A stretch of DNA of 64,000 bases from Nemesobacter sp965204665. Its GTDB lineage: Bacteria; Desulfobacterota_D; UBA1144; Nemesobacterales; Nemesobacteraceae. The DNA is taken from positions 1,240,001 through 1,304,000 of the forward strand of contig OZ242002.1 of assembly GCA_965204665.1 (NCBI GenBank), written 5' to 3'. Below, piece by piece: positions 33,093 to 42,552 of the stretch (its first letter is position 1; every line of letters starts with the position of its first letter). The translations under genes were made by a program, and so were the position numbers. Below the pieces are notes generated by a model that saw only the letters and a program-made list of their open reading frames with translations, did no database searches and was not told the DNA's origin.

Positions 33093-33697
33093 TCATACAC
33101 CGAGCGACTCCAAAAAGGTCACCCAGCAGTCAAACCTCTTACACTCCTTGCGTATCTTGGTCAATTCGATTCGTTCAGCTATGTCCACTCCGTTCAACAC
33201 TTTTTCATATTGAGGAATAAGTGTCTGGATTCTCCTGCTGGGCGGGTAGTTGTCGTTGATGTCCTCCGGCGTTTGAAATCGTTTCCTAATGTTTTTCAGT
33301 CTTTTTAAGACTCGGGTAGAAACATCAGGTGCCTGCTTAAATGCTTCTATGCTTGAAAATAACAACCCCTCGAATTCGTACTGCTGTACATAAGGTGTAT
33401 TTTGCAGTTGCTTGCGGTTGGTATGATTGTATTGGCTTCTTCGAGTATCTGATCCTGTAGTTGTTCGACCGTCGCGTCCTTTTTCTTCTTAAAGCCGTAG
33501 TAGTCAACCAGAGAAGTGACTACTTGGAACGAATTACAGAGTTGCCGCATTTCCTTAACAATCTTATTTATGCTCACTCCACCCCCAAGGTTATGTGCTT
33601 GCACTGCTACGCCTTTCCTGAAAAGACGGTCGACTAAGACTCGTTTTACGAAATCTAATTCCGTATGTCCCTCCACAACAATAGCGACCCGGATCAA
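33093..33697 (-). pseudogene. DUF4276 (Toprim-like) protein, interrupted by a frameshift
   Basis: The N-terminal frame RVAIVVEGHTELDFVKRVLV is the Toprim-like start of DUF4276; LVDYYGFKKKKD follows. Near 33395-33410 homology moves to another frame: TPYVQQYEFEGLLFSSIEAF, the conserved C-terminal block, then the last ~90 residues to the stop at 33093. The sum is about 200 residues, a normal DUF4276 length. The TTG start (33697-33695) overlaps the TGA of the TIR-AAA gene as TTGA and has GGAGGA five bases upstream, so it is coupled to it. DUF4276 proteins are found beside AAA ATPases and are likely nucleases. The frameshift could be a real mutation, a programmed shift or an assembly error. Confidence 0.8.
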
Positions 33698-35670
33698 GAC
33701 AGTCCTCCAAACAAGTCCTTTTGCCATAATTCACCGGGTAGAAAACCTTCATCAAGCCACTCTTTATATTCCTCCGAATTAAGTGTCTGAATCTGTGATC
33801 CGTTTCTGTCCACCTCTAAAACTATCACTTCATCAAGCTCGAAAGAATTAATTAGAAGCGGTGACTGCGTGGCAACCACAACCTGTTTTTTAGAAGACAA
33901 AGACTTGATCATTCCTCCGATCAGCGCAACTCCTGTAGGGTGAAGTCCAAGTTCAGGCTCGTCCAGAAACACAATGGTCGGCAGCATATCAGACGGAAGG
34001 TTCAATAAAGTGATTAGAGCGAATAATCTAAGCGACCCATCTGATGTCAGATGAGACCCTAAGGTCTTGTGTGCGTTTTTTGGTATCCATCGCAATGCGA
34101 CTTTACCTTGGACTGCTTGAAGATCAAACCGGTCAAATTCCTGCAGCACTCGTCCGATATGGTGGCAGATCACCTCATATCGACGACGGTCTTCTCTTTG
34201 CAGGTGAAACAGAACTGCGGCTAGATTGCGTCCGTCAGCCGACAAACCGTAGCAGTCTTGGAAATCGCACGGCTTCTTAAACCCGGAGTCTCTTGATGTA
34301 TCATGGAACTGATATACTCCAATTCTCCCGAGCACCTGCAATATGTTGGCAGCCACACGCGAGTTGATGGTTTCCGGATAGGGCTTACAGCCAGCCTCAA
34401 TTAACCCGGCTTCGGTGTCCCCCATACTGCTTTCAATATGGTTCCAGTCGGTTTCTCCCCGTACTCCTTTTCTCAATCTGTACGATTCGCGAGCCATCAA
34501 CAGCCGGTCGTCGTTTCCATACATAAGTCCAAACCGATAATCGTAGAGATCAGTCGGTCCGATTCTCAGGGTCACTTCTACATCAATTCCAGGTGTCTCC
34601 TTGCTGCCGTTAAACAGTTGATCGTCACCACCGCCATGTTCGCCCACGAAACTTGCCAGCCGCCTAGTTCCGACCATGTTCCGCATCATCTCGAAGAACC
34701 GAATGAGATTCGACTTGCCGCACCCATTAGGTCCGATCATGACCACTAGAGGACCTAGATCACTCAAATGTACATCTTTGAAAGACCGGAACCCTTTTAT
34801 CCTGACGGATTCTACTTGACATCCTCCAGAGAAGTCGTCCGAGCCGTCAGGTTGGATAACATACCTGAAGTGCAATTGGTCAAAATCGTCCCCCTGAAAA
34901 CTGTCTCTTACTTCTAGTACCTGCACTGCTGCGTAGAAGCCGTTGGCATCTCGGAATACAACAACCTCTTTCTCACTAGGCTCGCGTGCTCTGGCCCTGT
35001 AGTCGAGAAACTCTGCACCAATAATCTGTTCTATTGAGGTATATCCCTTGGCCAATGCTACACCTCGAATCGATAACGAGTCGGCGTAGATACAGACACT
35101 TCCGGCGTTACTTCTGCTCAACCTTATCCTGAATTTCAGTTCATCTCTTCCAATCACAAATACGAGGCCGTCATAGCATGACAATGCGACTTCGCCCGTA
35201 AGCGATGTAGCCTGGGGAGTTGGGTTTGAGTCTGTGTTTGTACTCTTTATCTCCCTGTGTCCAAACAGTTTCTCGCTTATGTCTTCAGTCAGTTTCTCCA
35301 CTTCATAGTCGCCCGCATTCTGAAAATCCATCCCCATGTGCAGTCCTTCCGGAACGGAAACATCATCAAAGCACAGAAGCACGACAGTTTTCTTTTTAGA
35401 TATCTCTCTTAGAGTTGAGCCTCTTTCGTCTTGTCCCCATGCACGGTCCAGGTAATCTTCGGACAATAACAACACGATGAAGTCTGCTCGCTCAAAACCC
35501 TCGTACGCCTCTTGAACCGCGATACGGCACTCCGCTAGTTCCGTATTTTCAAAGTAGTCGCAGAATACGGATATGCCCAAACTGTACAGTTTTTGTGTTA
35601 GTTTCTTAGCGACTGCGCGTTGTTCGTAAACATATGATAGCGCTACCTCGAAAGTTCTTGTATCGATCAT
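33694..35670 (-). CDS. TIR-domain AAA ATPase (probable anti-phage effector/sensor)
   Basis: 658 residues. Residues about 5-135 are a TIR/SEFIR-type domain (FEVALSYVYEQRAVAKKLTQ, then ADFIVLLLSEDYLDRAWGQD). A middle domain (about 160-275; LVFVIGRDELKFRIRL, then FRDANGFYAAVQVLEVRD) resembles the segment that follows TIR in other bacterial TIR proteins. From about 286 comes a RecF/AAA15-type ATPase with Walker A IGPNGCGKSN (313-320), Walker B FLDEPELGLHP (about 569-579) and ATQSPLLINS. TIR domains in defence cleave NAD+ or make signal nucleotides. The partner DUF4276 gene is coupled downstream. TIR-AAA plus DUF4276 resembles PARIS/Rlo-style ATPase-Toprim pairs, with TIR added. Defence is inferred from the architecture. 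Confidence 0.85.
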   Translation of the reverse strand: MIDTRTFEVALSYVYEQRAVAKKLTQKLYSLGISVFCDYFENTELAECRIAVQEAYEGFERADFIVLLLSEDYLDRAWGQDERGSTLREISKKKTVVLLCFDDVSVPEGLHMGMDFQNAGDYEVEKLTEDISEKLFGHREIKSTNTDSNPTPQATSLTGEVALSCYDGLVFVIGRDELKFRIRLSRSNAGSVCIYADSLSIRGVALAKGYTSIEQIIGAEFLDYRARAREPSEKEVVVFRDANGFYAAVQVLEVRDSFQGDDFDQLHFRYVIQPDGSDDFSGGCQVESVRIKGFRSFKDVHLSDLGPLVVMIGPNGCGKSNLIRFFEMMRNMVGTRRLASFVGEHGGGDDQLFNGSKETPGIDVEVTLRIGPTDLYDYRFGLMYGNDDRLLMARESYRLRKGVRGETDWNHIESSMGDTEAGLIEAGCKPYPETINSRVAANILQVLGRIGVYQFHDTSRDSGFKKPCDFQDCYGLSADGRNLAAVLFHLQREDRRRYEVICHHIGRVLQEFDRFDLQAVQGKVALRWIPKNAHKTLGSHLTSDGSLRLFALITLLNLPSDMLPTIVFLDEPELGLHPTGVALIGGMIKSLSSKKQVVVATQSPLLINSFELDEVIVLEVDRNGSQIQTLNSEEYKEWLDEGFLPGELWQKDLFGGLS

Positions 35671-35851
35671 TTTCGCTTCCGGACTTTCATTTCGTTTGCT
35701 TTTATTGTCTAAGATTAACAGCGGGTCAAAAAATTTGCCAAGTCAAACGTACAGAATTTTTTACGCTTTCTATCCGCACTTTGTACGTCAGATTTAGATA
35801 TATTTCAGTTAATCACATAATTCACCTGAGGATTTTTACAGGACGATTATG

Positions 35852-35869
35852 ATGTTCTTCAGAGAACAT
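35852..35869. promoter_or_regulatory. Palindrome upstream of the gcv promoter, possible operator
   Basis: ATGTTCT, loop TCAG, AGAACAT: a perfect 7-bp inverted repeat ending 17 bp before the -35 of the gcvT promoter. It could bind a regulator. No glycine riboswitch consensus is visible in 35671-35917, and no gene is seen there. Confidence 0.3.
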
Positions 35870-35886
35870 TTAACCGAAATCCTGTT

Positions 35887-35915
35887 TTGACAGTATCTTT
35901 TTTAGAATGTTTAAT
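35887..35915 (+). promoter_or_regulatory. Candidate promoter of gcvT-gcvH-gcvP
   Basis: TTGACA at 35887-35892, a 17-nt spacer, TTTAAT at 35910-35915. It is so close to the gcvT TTG at 35918 that the ATG at 35927 is the more likely start on this transcript. Confidence 0.5.
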
Positions 35916-35917
35916 CA

Positions 35918-37021
35918 TTGGCTGATATGAATCACACCGCATTGCACGAAGTGCACAAGAGTTATGGGGCGCGAATGATTGATTTTGCCGGATGGAATCT
36001 TCCTCTGCAGTTCGAAGGGATAAAGCAGGAGCATATGGCGGTCAGGCGCTTCTGCGGTCTTTTCGATGTAAGCCACATGGGTGAAATAGATATCAGTGGC
36101 GCTGATGCGGAAAACCTCTGCGAGATGCTTAATACCAACGACATTGCGGGGCTTGCAGACGGAAGGGCCAGGTACGGTTTTTTCTGCTATCCCGACGGCG
36201 GAGTGGTTGATGACCTGATAACCTACAAATTCTCCTCAGAACGTTTTCTTGTTTGCGCAAACGCGTCAAACACGAATAAGATGCTCCGCTGGATTACGGA
36301 CAACAGTGCCGGGTTTGAAGTGAAAGTGAGAGACGTAAGTTCTTTCTACTCGCAGATAGCGGTCCAGGGACCGAATTCGGTTGCTCTTGTAAAAAAAACA
36401 GTGGGCGGGAATATCATGAGAGATTTCCCTAGGTTTTCCTTCAAGATCCTTGAGGGTGAGGAAACTGGAGTGATAGCTGCCAGAACGGGATACACGGGAG
36501 AGGATGGTTTTGAACTTTTTGTACCTTCAACAGATGCCGAAATCCTATGGAAAAAATTGTATGAAAACGGCAGAGATCTAGGGACGAGACTATGCGGTCT
36601 GGGTGTGCGGGATACGCTTCGAATAGAGGCGGGTTATCCTCTTTACGGAAACGAGATTGATGAGAGGACAACACCGATAGATGCCGGATTGGGGAGATAC
36701 GTGAAAATCGATAAGGGGGAGTTTATCGGCCGCAGAGCTCTTTCAGAGCGGATGGAGAGTGATGAGGTGAAAAAAACCGTGGGTTTTCGGATGGTTGACA
36801 GAGGAATTCCGAGAAGCGGTTATGCGGTGATGAAAAACGGAAAAAAAACAGGAAAGGTTACAAGCGGCACTATGTCTCCCGTTTTAGGAGAAGGAGTGGG
36901 CATGGCTTCTGTGCCGGCAACTGCTGTACAATACGGAGACGAGATAGAAATCGATATTAGAGGGAGCATGAGGAAGGCTGTATGTTGCAGGTTCCCTATT
37001 CATAAAAACTTAAGAAATTAG
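35918..37021 (+). CDS. gcvT: Glycine cleavage system T protein (aminomethyltransferase)
   Basis: A 367-residue tetrahydrofolate-dependent enzyme that releases ammonia from the aminomethyl-lipoyl H protein and forms methylene-THF. MIDFAGWNLPLQFEGIKQEH and RCGLFDVSHMGEI are N-terminal signatures. RTGYTGEDGFELFVP and the LRIEAGYPLYGNEID block follow, with the C-terminal barrel at the end. The frame opens at TTG 35918; the ATG at 35927 is an alternative start better placed for the promoter. It leads the gcvTHP operon. Confidence 0.95.
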   Translation: MADMNHTALHEVHKSYGARMIDFAGWNLPLQFEGIKQEHMAVRRFCGLFDVSHMGEIDISGADAENLCEMLNTNDIAGLADGRARYGFFCYPDGGVVDDLITYKFSSERFLVCANASNTNKMLRWITDNSAGFEVKVRDVSSFYSQIAVQGPNSVALVKKTVGGNIMRDFPRFSFKILEGEETGVIAARTGYTGEDGFELFVPSTDAEILWKKLYENGRDLGTRLCGLGVRDTLRIEAGYPLYGNEIDERTTPIDAGLGRYVKIDKGEFIGRRALSERMESDEVKKTVGFRMVDRGIPRSGYAVMKNGKKTGKVTSGTMSPVLGEGVGMASVPATAVQYGDEIEIDIRGSMRKAVCCRFPIHKNLRN

Positions 37022-37032
37022 GGAGTGTTTAT

Positions 37033-37434
37033 GTGATGAGTGTGCCTGAGGACTTAAAATACACGGAAGAGCATGAATGGATAAGGCTGCAAGGTGATGT
37101 GGCTATTATAGGAATCACGGACTACGCTCAGGAGTCGTTGGGAGAGATAGTTTACGTTGAGCTTCCTGCCGAGGGGGATGAGTTGGTGCAGGGAGACTCC
37201 TTCGGAGGAGCGGAGTCGACAAAGGCGGTATCTGAACTTTTCGCTCCGCTGTCCGGAGAAGTAGCTGAAATAAATGATCTCCTGATGGACTCTCCCGAAC
37301 TTCTCAACGCGGACCCCTACGGAGATGGATGGATAGTGAAGATACTTATCGACGAGATTGACGAAGCAGAGATTGAAAAACTTCTTGACCCTTCAGATTA
37401 CGAGCGGCTGATTGAAGAAGAACTGGATGGCTGA
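37033..37434 (+). CDS. gcvH: Glycine cleavage system H protein
   Basis: A 133-residue lipoyl carrier. YTEEHEWIRLQGDVAIIGIT is the H-protein signature. The lipoylated Lys lies in GAESTKAVSEL (about residue 63). A GTG at 37033 directly precedes ATG 37036; the ATG is the likelier start. It shuttles the aminomethyl group between GcvP and GcvT. It is spaced 11 bp from gcvT and about 58 bp from gcvP. Confidence 0.95.
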   Translation: MMSVPEDLKYTEEHEWIRLQGDVAIIGITDYAQESLGEIVYVELPAEGDELVQGDSFGGAESTKAVSELFAPLSGEVAEINDLLMDSPELLNADPYGDGWIVKILIDEIDEAEIEKLLDPSDYERLIEEELDG

Positions 37435-37492
37435 TTTTTCCCGGCGGGGTTTACTGCCGCAAGCGTTTTTCACCGAAGCGTCCCACTGATTA

Positions 37493-40405
37493 ATGAACGA
37501 TGGAGTTTATGAAAAAGAGGATTTTTTCGCTGCGAGGCACATAGGTCCATCTTCTGAAGAAACGCATAAGATGCTTGTCGGCATGGGTGTGCGCAGCCTT
37601 GAAGAACTTGTGGAACAGGCTATCCCGCCCGACCTGCTTTCAGCGTCTTTGAAGAATTTTCCGGAAGCTGTAACCGAGAGTTCCTATCTTGACCACATGA
37701 GGAGCGTCGCGCGTAAAAACAGCGTGTTCCGCTCATACATAGGACTTGGTTATTACGCCTGCGCGGTTCCCACAGTGATAGCGAGAAATATATTTGAAAA
37801 TCCCTGCTGGTATACGCAGTACACTCCCTATCAGGCCGAAATATCCCAAGGGCGGCTTGAAGCGCTTCTGAATTTCCAGACGGTGATAACCGAACTTACT
37901 GAAATGGAAATTGCGAACGCTTCTCTTCTTGATGAGGCGACGGCGACGGCAGAAGCCATGGCCATGTTTCATCGTATTCGCAGCGGGGAAAGGAAAACGG
38001 ACTGTCCCGACCGGTTTTTTGTCTCCAAAGGATGTTTTCCTCAGACTGTAGATGTTCTCAGAACCCGCGCTGAACCTCTGGGAATAACGATAGTGCAGGA
38101 GGATGAGCTTGAATTTGTTCCTGACGAAAGTTTCTTCGGAGCGCTTCTTCAGTATCCGGACGCTTCCGGTGAGGTGAGGGACCTGCGGGAATTTGTTGAG
38201 AATGCCCACCGGGCCGGTGTTATGGTTGCAGTGGCGGCGGATCTTATGAGTCTGACCCTCCTTGTGCCTCCCGGTAGATTCGGGGCTGACGCCGTGGTTG
38301 GAACTTCGCAGAGATTGGGGGTGCCTGTGGGATACGGAGGTCCGCACGCGGGATATTTCGCTACCAGAGACAAATTCCGCAGACAGATTCCCGGAAGAAT
38401 AATAGGGATTTCCTTTGACAAGGACGGAGACCCGGCTTACAGAATGGCTCTTCAGACCAGAGAGCAGCATATAAGAAGGGAGAGAGCCACATCCAACATC
38501 TGCACCGCGCAGTCGCTGCCGGCCGTAATGTCGTCCATGTATGCGATCTACCACGGTCCTCGGGGACTCAGACGGATTGCGCGCAGAATAAATATGTTTG
38601 CGAAAATGCTCGACTCGGGACTTAAGGAAATTGGAGCGGTTCAGCATAACGGCGCATTTTTCGATACCCTGCACATAGATCTTTCCCGATTCGGAGAAGA
38701 TGCCGTAACCAAGGTTCGCGCATCGGCTCTTGAGAGGAAGATCAACTTCAGATATTTTCTGGACAACAAGATATGCGTATCGCTCGATGAAACTGTAACT
38801 GCGGACGATATAGACGATATCCTGTCGCTTTTCGTTGATTCTCTTAAAACAGGGGCGGTTCCGCGTGTATCTGCCGACATGGCCTCATCCGTTTTTTCCG
38901 TCCCCGAAAAGCTGATGAGGGAACAGGATTTTCTCGCCCAGCCGGTTTTTAACCGTTATCACTCGGAAACCTTGATGTTACGATACATGAAAAGTCTTGA
39001 GAACAAGGACCTCTCTCTCGCCCATTCGATGATACCTCTCGGCTCCTGCACTATGAAACTCAACGGCACGACGGAGATGATCCCTGCAGGTTGGAAGGAG
39101 TTTTCCGATATCCATCCGTTTGCTCCCCGAAGTCAGACTGCCGGCTACGCGCGGGTGATTGTAGATATGGAGCGATATCTCTGTCAGATAACAGGGCTTT
39201 CCGCCTGCTCTCTTCAGCCCAATTCGGGAGCTCAGGGGGAATATGCCGGACTCATGGTCATACGTAGTTACTTCCGGTCGCAGGGTGAGACAGAAAGAAA
39301 CGTAGTTCTTATTCCATCTTCCGCTCACGGCACCAACCCCGCAAGCGCCCGGATGGCCGGTATGGAAGTAGTGGTGGTAAAATGCCGAAAAAACGGGGAT
39401 GTGGATATAGAGAATCTTGCCGAATGCTGCACCAAGTATTCGGGAAGAGTTTCATCTCTTATGATCACCTATCCTTCCACTCACGGTGTTTTTGAACCCG
39501 AGATAAGACGCATATGCGACATTGTTCACTCAGCCGGCGGACAGGTATACATGGACGGAGCCAATCTCAACGCCCAGGTGGGACTCTGTACACCGGCGCT
39601 GTTCGGCGTTGATGTATGTCATATCAACCTGCACAAGACGTTCAGCATCCCCCACGGAGGAGGAGGTCCCGGAATGGGCCCTATATGCGTGGCGTCCCAC
39701 CTTGCCCCGCATCTTCCCGGTCATTGCCTTGTCGACGGCGTAGGGGGTGAAAATTCCTGCGGAGCAGTATCGGCGGCGCCGTGGGGAAGCGCGAGCATAC
39801 TGCTCATTTCTTACGGATACATGAGATTGCTTGGAAAAGATGGACTCGGCGCCGCGTCACGGTACGCAGTACTGAACGCCAATTACATGAAAACAATGCT
39901 TGAGAAACACTACGATGTTCTGTATGAAGGAGAAAAAGGAAGAGTCGCGCACGAGTTCATACTCGACCTCAGGGAACTCGGGAAAAGCGCGGGTATAACG
40001 GTTGAGGATGTGGCGAAAAGACTGATGGATTACGGATTCCACGCCCCCACCATGTCTTGGCCTGTTGCGGGAACGCTTATGATTGAGCCCACGGAGAGTG
40101 AATCGAAGGAGGAAATGGACAGGTTCTGCGAAGCGATGGTGGCGATACGCGAAGAGATACAGGATATAATAGACGGAAATTCGGACCCTTCGGACAACGT
40201 ACTGAAGAACTCTCCTCACACCGTGCACAATCTCGTGTCTTCCGAGTGGAAACATCCTTATTCCCGGAGACAGGCGTTTTTTCCGCTTCCCGGTCTCAGG
40301 GTCTCCAAATTCTGGCCTTCAGTATCAAGAGTGGATAACGCTTACGGAGACAGAAATCTTTTGTGTGCGTGTCTTGCTACGGAAGAGTACTCGACGGAGG
40401 AGTAA
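37493..40405 (+). CDS. gcvP: Glycine dehydrogenase (decarboxylating), single-chain P protein
   Basis: A 970-residue PLP enzyme that decarboxylates glycine and passes the aminomethyl group to lipoyl-H. It is the full-length (alpha-chain plus beta-chain) form. The N-terminal FAARHIGPSSEETHKMLVGM is typical. The PLP Lys is in CHINLHKTFSIPHGGGGPG (about Lys715). HGTNPASARMAGMEVV and the C-terminal GLRVSKFWPSVSRVDNAYGD are further signatures. It ends the operon; no lpd (L protein) follows, so dihydrolipoamide dehydrogenase must be elsewhere. Confidence 0.97.
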   Translation: MNDGVYEKEDFFAARHIGPSSEETHKMLVGMGVRSLEELVEQAIPPDLLSASLKNFPEAVTESSYLDHMRSVARKNSVFRSYIGLGYYACAVPTVIARNIFENPCWYTQYTPYQAEISQGRLEALLNFQTVITELTEMEIANASLLDEATATAEAMAMFHRIRSGERKTDCPDRFFVSKGCFPQTVDVLRTRAEPLGITIVQEDELEFVPDESFFGALLQYPDASGEVRDLREFVENAHRAGVMVAVAADLMSLTLLVPPGRFGADAVVGTSQRLGVPVGYGGPHAGYFATRDKFRRQIPGRIIGISFDKDGDPAYRMALQTREQHIRRERATSNICTAQSLPAVMSSMYAIYHGPRGLRRIARRINMFAKMLDSGLKEIGAVQHNGAFFDTLHIDLSRFGEDAVTKVRASALERKINFRYFLDNKICVSLDETVTADDIDDILSLFVDSLKTGAVPRVSADMASSVFSVPEKLMREQDFLAQPVFNRYHSETLMLRYMKSLENKDLSLAHSMIPLGSCTMKLNGTTEMIPAGWKEFSDIHPFAPRSQTAGYARVIVDMERYLCQITGLSACSLQPNSGAQGEYAGLMVIRSYFRSQGETERNVVLIPSSAHGTNPASARMAGMEVVVVKCRKNGDVDIENLAECCTKYSGRVSSLMITYPSTHGVFEPEIRRICDIVHSAGGQVYMDGANLNAQVGLCTPALFGVDVCHINLHKTFSIPHGGGGPGMGPICVASHLAPHLPGHCLVDGVGGENSCGAVSAAPWGSASILLISYGYMRLLGKDGLGAASRYAVLNANYMKTMLEKHYDVLYEGEKGRVAHEFILDLRELGKSAGITVEDVAKRLMDYGFHAPTMSWPVAGTLMIEPTESESKEEMDRFCEAMVAIREEIQDIIDGNSDPSDNVLKNSPHTVHNLVSSEWKHPYSRRQAFFPLPGLRVSKFWPSVSRVDNAYGDRNLLCACLATEEYSTEE

Positions 40406-40550
40406 GAAAAACCTCTGTCGATTTTTTCAACCCCTTCAGGATCGTTTTTCATCCGGACCTCAACGATGTCCCCCACCCCTTCTTTTCTGCTGTAGACAAA
40501 TCGATAAAATAACTTGACCCAGCCGACTCAAACAAAAGAGTCCAACCACT

Positions 40551-40569
40551 CCCCCCCCCCCAAAAAAAA
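40551..40569. repeat. C11-A8 homopolymer pair in an intergenic region
   Basis: Eleven C (40551-40561) followed by eight A. It lies between the convergent gcvP and 40628-41050 genes. No promoter boxes frame it, unlike the G9 tract at 14824-14832. Confidence 0.6.
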
Positions 40570-40627
40570 CCGACACCGGAAAGAGACAGACCATGAACAC
40601 GATTAGAAGTTTCTTCATATCGGATTC

Positions 40628-41050
40628 TTACTCGCGACAGATACGGTTGAATATGGATATGAGGAACTCCTTTCTCTCTGATGATGAAGTTAAACCGGTG
40701 GAAATATATCCGGCAGGGTCGCTAGTGACAGGTTTCCATCGAACTACACCGTCGTCGTAGTCGAGAGTGGGTGTAGGCACCCCATATTGGTCTCTCAAAA
40801 AAAAACTTTGCTTTCCCGCTCGGTATCTCTCTCTGTCGCAATCGAAAAAAACAGAGGTAATGACTAAATCCGTAGGGCCCCAAATTTGCCTTATGATTAC
40901 TGGTTCCGGATACTCTTTGATTACTTGGACTTCAACGCTGTAGGAAATTTCGCCCCAAGTCAGTTCGCCCGCAAAAGCGGACACTGGGTAGTGGTATACG
41001 CACCCCAGACAGAACAGCAATAAGACAACAGATAACTTCATAGTAATCAC
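40628..41050 (-). CDS. Putative small lipoprotein/exported protein, unknown
   Basis: A 140-residue protein. The N-terminus KLSVVLLLFCLGCVYHYP has a signal peptide with a possible lipobox (CLGC). The body is mixed polar with a beta-rich look (SYSVEVQVIKEYPEPVIIRQIW, YDDGVVRWKPVTSDPAGYI). I do not recognise a family. AGGAGAAG lies before the ATG region. Most likely a periplasmic or membrane-anchored protein. Confidence 0.55.
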   Translation of the reverse strand: MITMKLSVVLLLFCLGCVYHYPVSAFAGELTWGEISYSVEVQVIKEYPEPVIIRQIWGPTDLVITSVFFDCDRERYRAGKQSFFLRDQYGVPTPTLDYDDGVVRWKPVTSDPAGYISTGLTSSSERKEFLISIFNRICRE

Positions 41051-41552
41051 TTCTCCTTTTTGATATCGCCCATTAAACTTCGGAGTGCAACACTTGGGAC
41101 AGATGTTGTTCCGTTCCGATAAGATTTTCAGATAACTTTACCACGCCTGTTTCTTTGTGCGAGTTCAGGCTCATCTGAGACTGTGAAAGTATTCTGAGAT
41201 TTTGCATTGTCAAGCGTAGACCTCAGAACCGGGATGTTTTTACCGAATCTGATTTGTCTCCCATTTCCTCTCTCCTCGGCCGATACAGCGGCATAATTAT
41301 CCTTGCATTACAAGCAGTCAGGTGTTGATATCATTTCTTTCCCGAAGTACAACTACACACTGTTTTAGAAGATTCTCAACCTCTTCCTTCGGAAAAACAG
41401 ATGCATTCCAGACAGTCGATTTATTCTTTAACAGTCTTCCTCTCAATACTTTCACAGTCTCAACTCCCCTCCCTGTTCGCGGTCCCGCCTGATGTATCGA
41501 TTGGATGTCGCGCTTATACCCGCCGTCTGTTCACCCGAGTGGGGCGAGGCAA
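41051..41552. other. Intergenic stretch with possible gene remnants
   Basis: No convincing gene. On the minus strand a 45-codon frame (41318-41455, GTG start, VKVLRGRLLKNKSTVWNASV...) has a GGAGGGG about 10 nt upstream and plausible composition. A second frame further downstream (FGKNIPVLRSTLDNAKSQNT) has no start. They may be pieces of one decayed gene or a small unknown protein. Confidence 0.35.
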
Positions 41553-42491
41553 TCATAACTTCGTTTCTATGTAGCTTTTTTCCTTTATTTCCTGAAGCCA
41601 GTTACTTATGAACTCCTCCACTTTCTCCCTGTAAATCTGTTGTCTTATGTTCTCTTTATATCGTACGACGGAAGACGTTTCTTCTATTCTGTCGAGAACC
41701 TTCAATATATGATATCCCTGCGATGTTTCCACAGGTCCCGCGATGCCGTTCACCTCGGTCTGTTCTACCGCCCGCTCGATCTCGGGAACCAGGTCTCCCT
41801 TGACGAAATATCCCAACACTCCGCCCTTGGGCGCCGTGGTTTTATCCATTGAGTACCGGCCTGCGAGCCAGGCGAATGATTTTCCGGATTTAACTTCTTC
41901 AAGAATTTCGTCGGCGGTTGCAAGCGCATTTTCCGTTTCTTTCAAGATCAGTATATGGGCGATTTTCGTCTGCTTCGCGGGGATTTCCGTTTCCGCTTTC
42001 TCCGCCCCGTAATATCTTCTATAATATTCTTCCACTTCCTTGTCGGTTACCGCTACACTTCCCTGAGTGATCGACTCGATCAGTCTTCCCGAGAGTATCT
42101 GGTGCTTCCATTGACGGTAGAAGAGTTTTTCGGATATGTTCTGGTTTTCCAGTTCTTTCGCTAAACTCTCCTTGTCGAGTCCCATGGCCTCCCGCTGGCT
42201 TTCCGCTATCATTTTCACTTCTTCGTCACTTACCGAAATTCTTCTTGCGGCCGCCTGCTGCTCGATCAGGATGCGGTCTACCATGGCTTGGAGTGCATCC
42301 TGGGGATCAACCGGATTTTCCGGTTTGACGGTCAGATCTCCTATCTCTTGTTGAAGTTCGCTGAGAGTTATTATTCTCTCATTCACTACGGCCACCACCT
42401 TTTCCACCTTGGCTGCCCGCAGGGCGGTAACCGGGATTAAAATGAAAAACGCGGAAACCGCAAGCGCGGCGAACAATTTGAATCTTCTCAT
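41553..42491 (-). CDS. SurA-type periplasmic peptidyl-prolyl isomerase/chaperone
   Basis: A 312-residue protein with a signal peptide (LFAALAVSAFFILIPVTALRA) and an N-terminal SurA_N-like domain (VVAVVNERIITLSELQQEIG). A single parvulin domain (about 175-275) follows: IAHILILKE, GGVLGYFVKGDLVPE, TSQGYHILKVLD. SurA chaperones unfolded outer-membrane proteins; E. coli SurA has two parvulin domains, this has one, as in many other lineages. It lies about 60 bp downstream of mfd on the same strand. The symbol is withheld because one-domain relatives are named variously. Confidence 0.88.
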   Translation of the reverse strand: MRRFKLFAALAVSAFFILIPVTALRAAKVEKVVAVVNERIITLSELQQEIGDLTVKPENPVDPQDALQAMVDRILIEQQAAARRISVSDEEVKMIAESQREAMGLDKESLAKELENQNISEKLFYRQWKHQILSGRLIESITQGSVAVTDKEVEEYYRRYYGAEKAETEIPAKQTKIAHILILKETENALATADEILEEVKSGKSFAWLAGRYSMDKTTAPKGGVLGYFVKGDLVPEIERAVEQTEVNGIAGPVETSQGYHILKVLDRIEETSSVVRYKENIRQQIYREKVEEFISNWLQEIKEKSYIETKL

Positions 42492-42552
42492 TTCGGGTCT
42501 CCTTGGGAATCCTTACTTCATACACAACTCTTTATGTTGCTGTAAATTCATA

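Noticed and set aside
35671..35917. Glycine riboswitch upstream of gcvT
   Set aside because: None of the conserved purine-rich glycine aptamer blocks is visible.
37733..38674. A 313-codon minus-strand open frame inside gcvP
   Set aside because: It is the antisense of a fully conserved gcvP segment and has low-complexity, non-protein-like composition.
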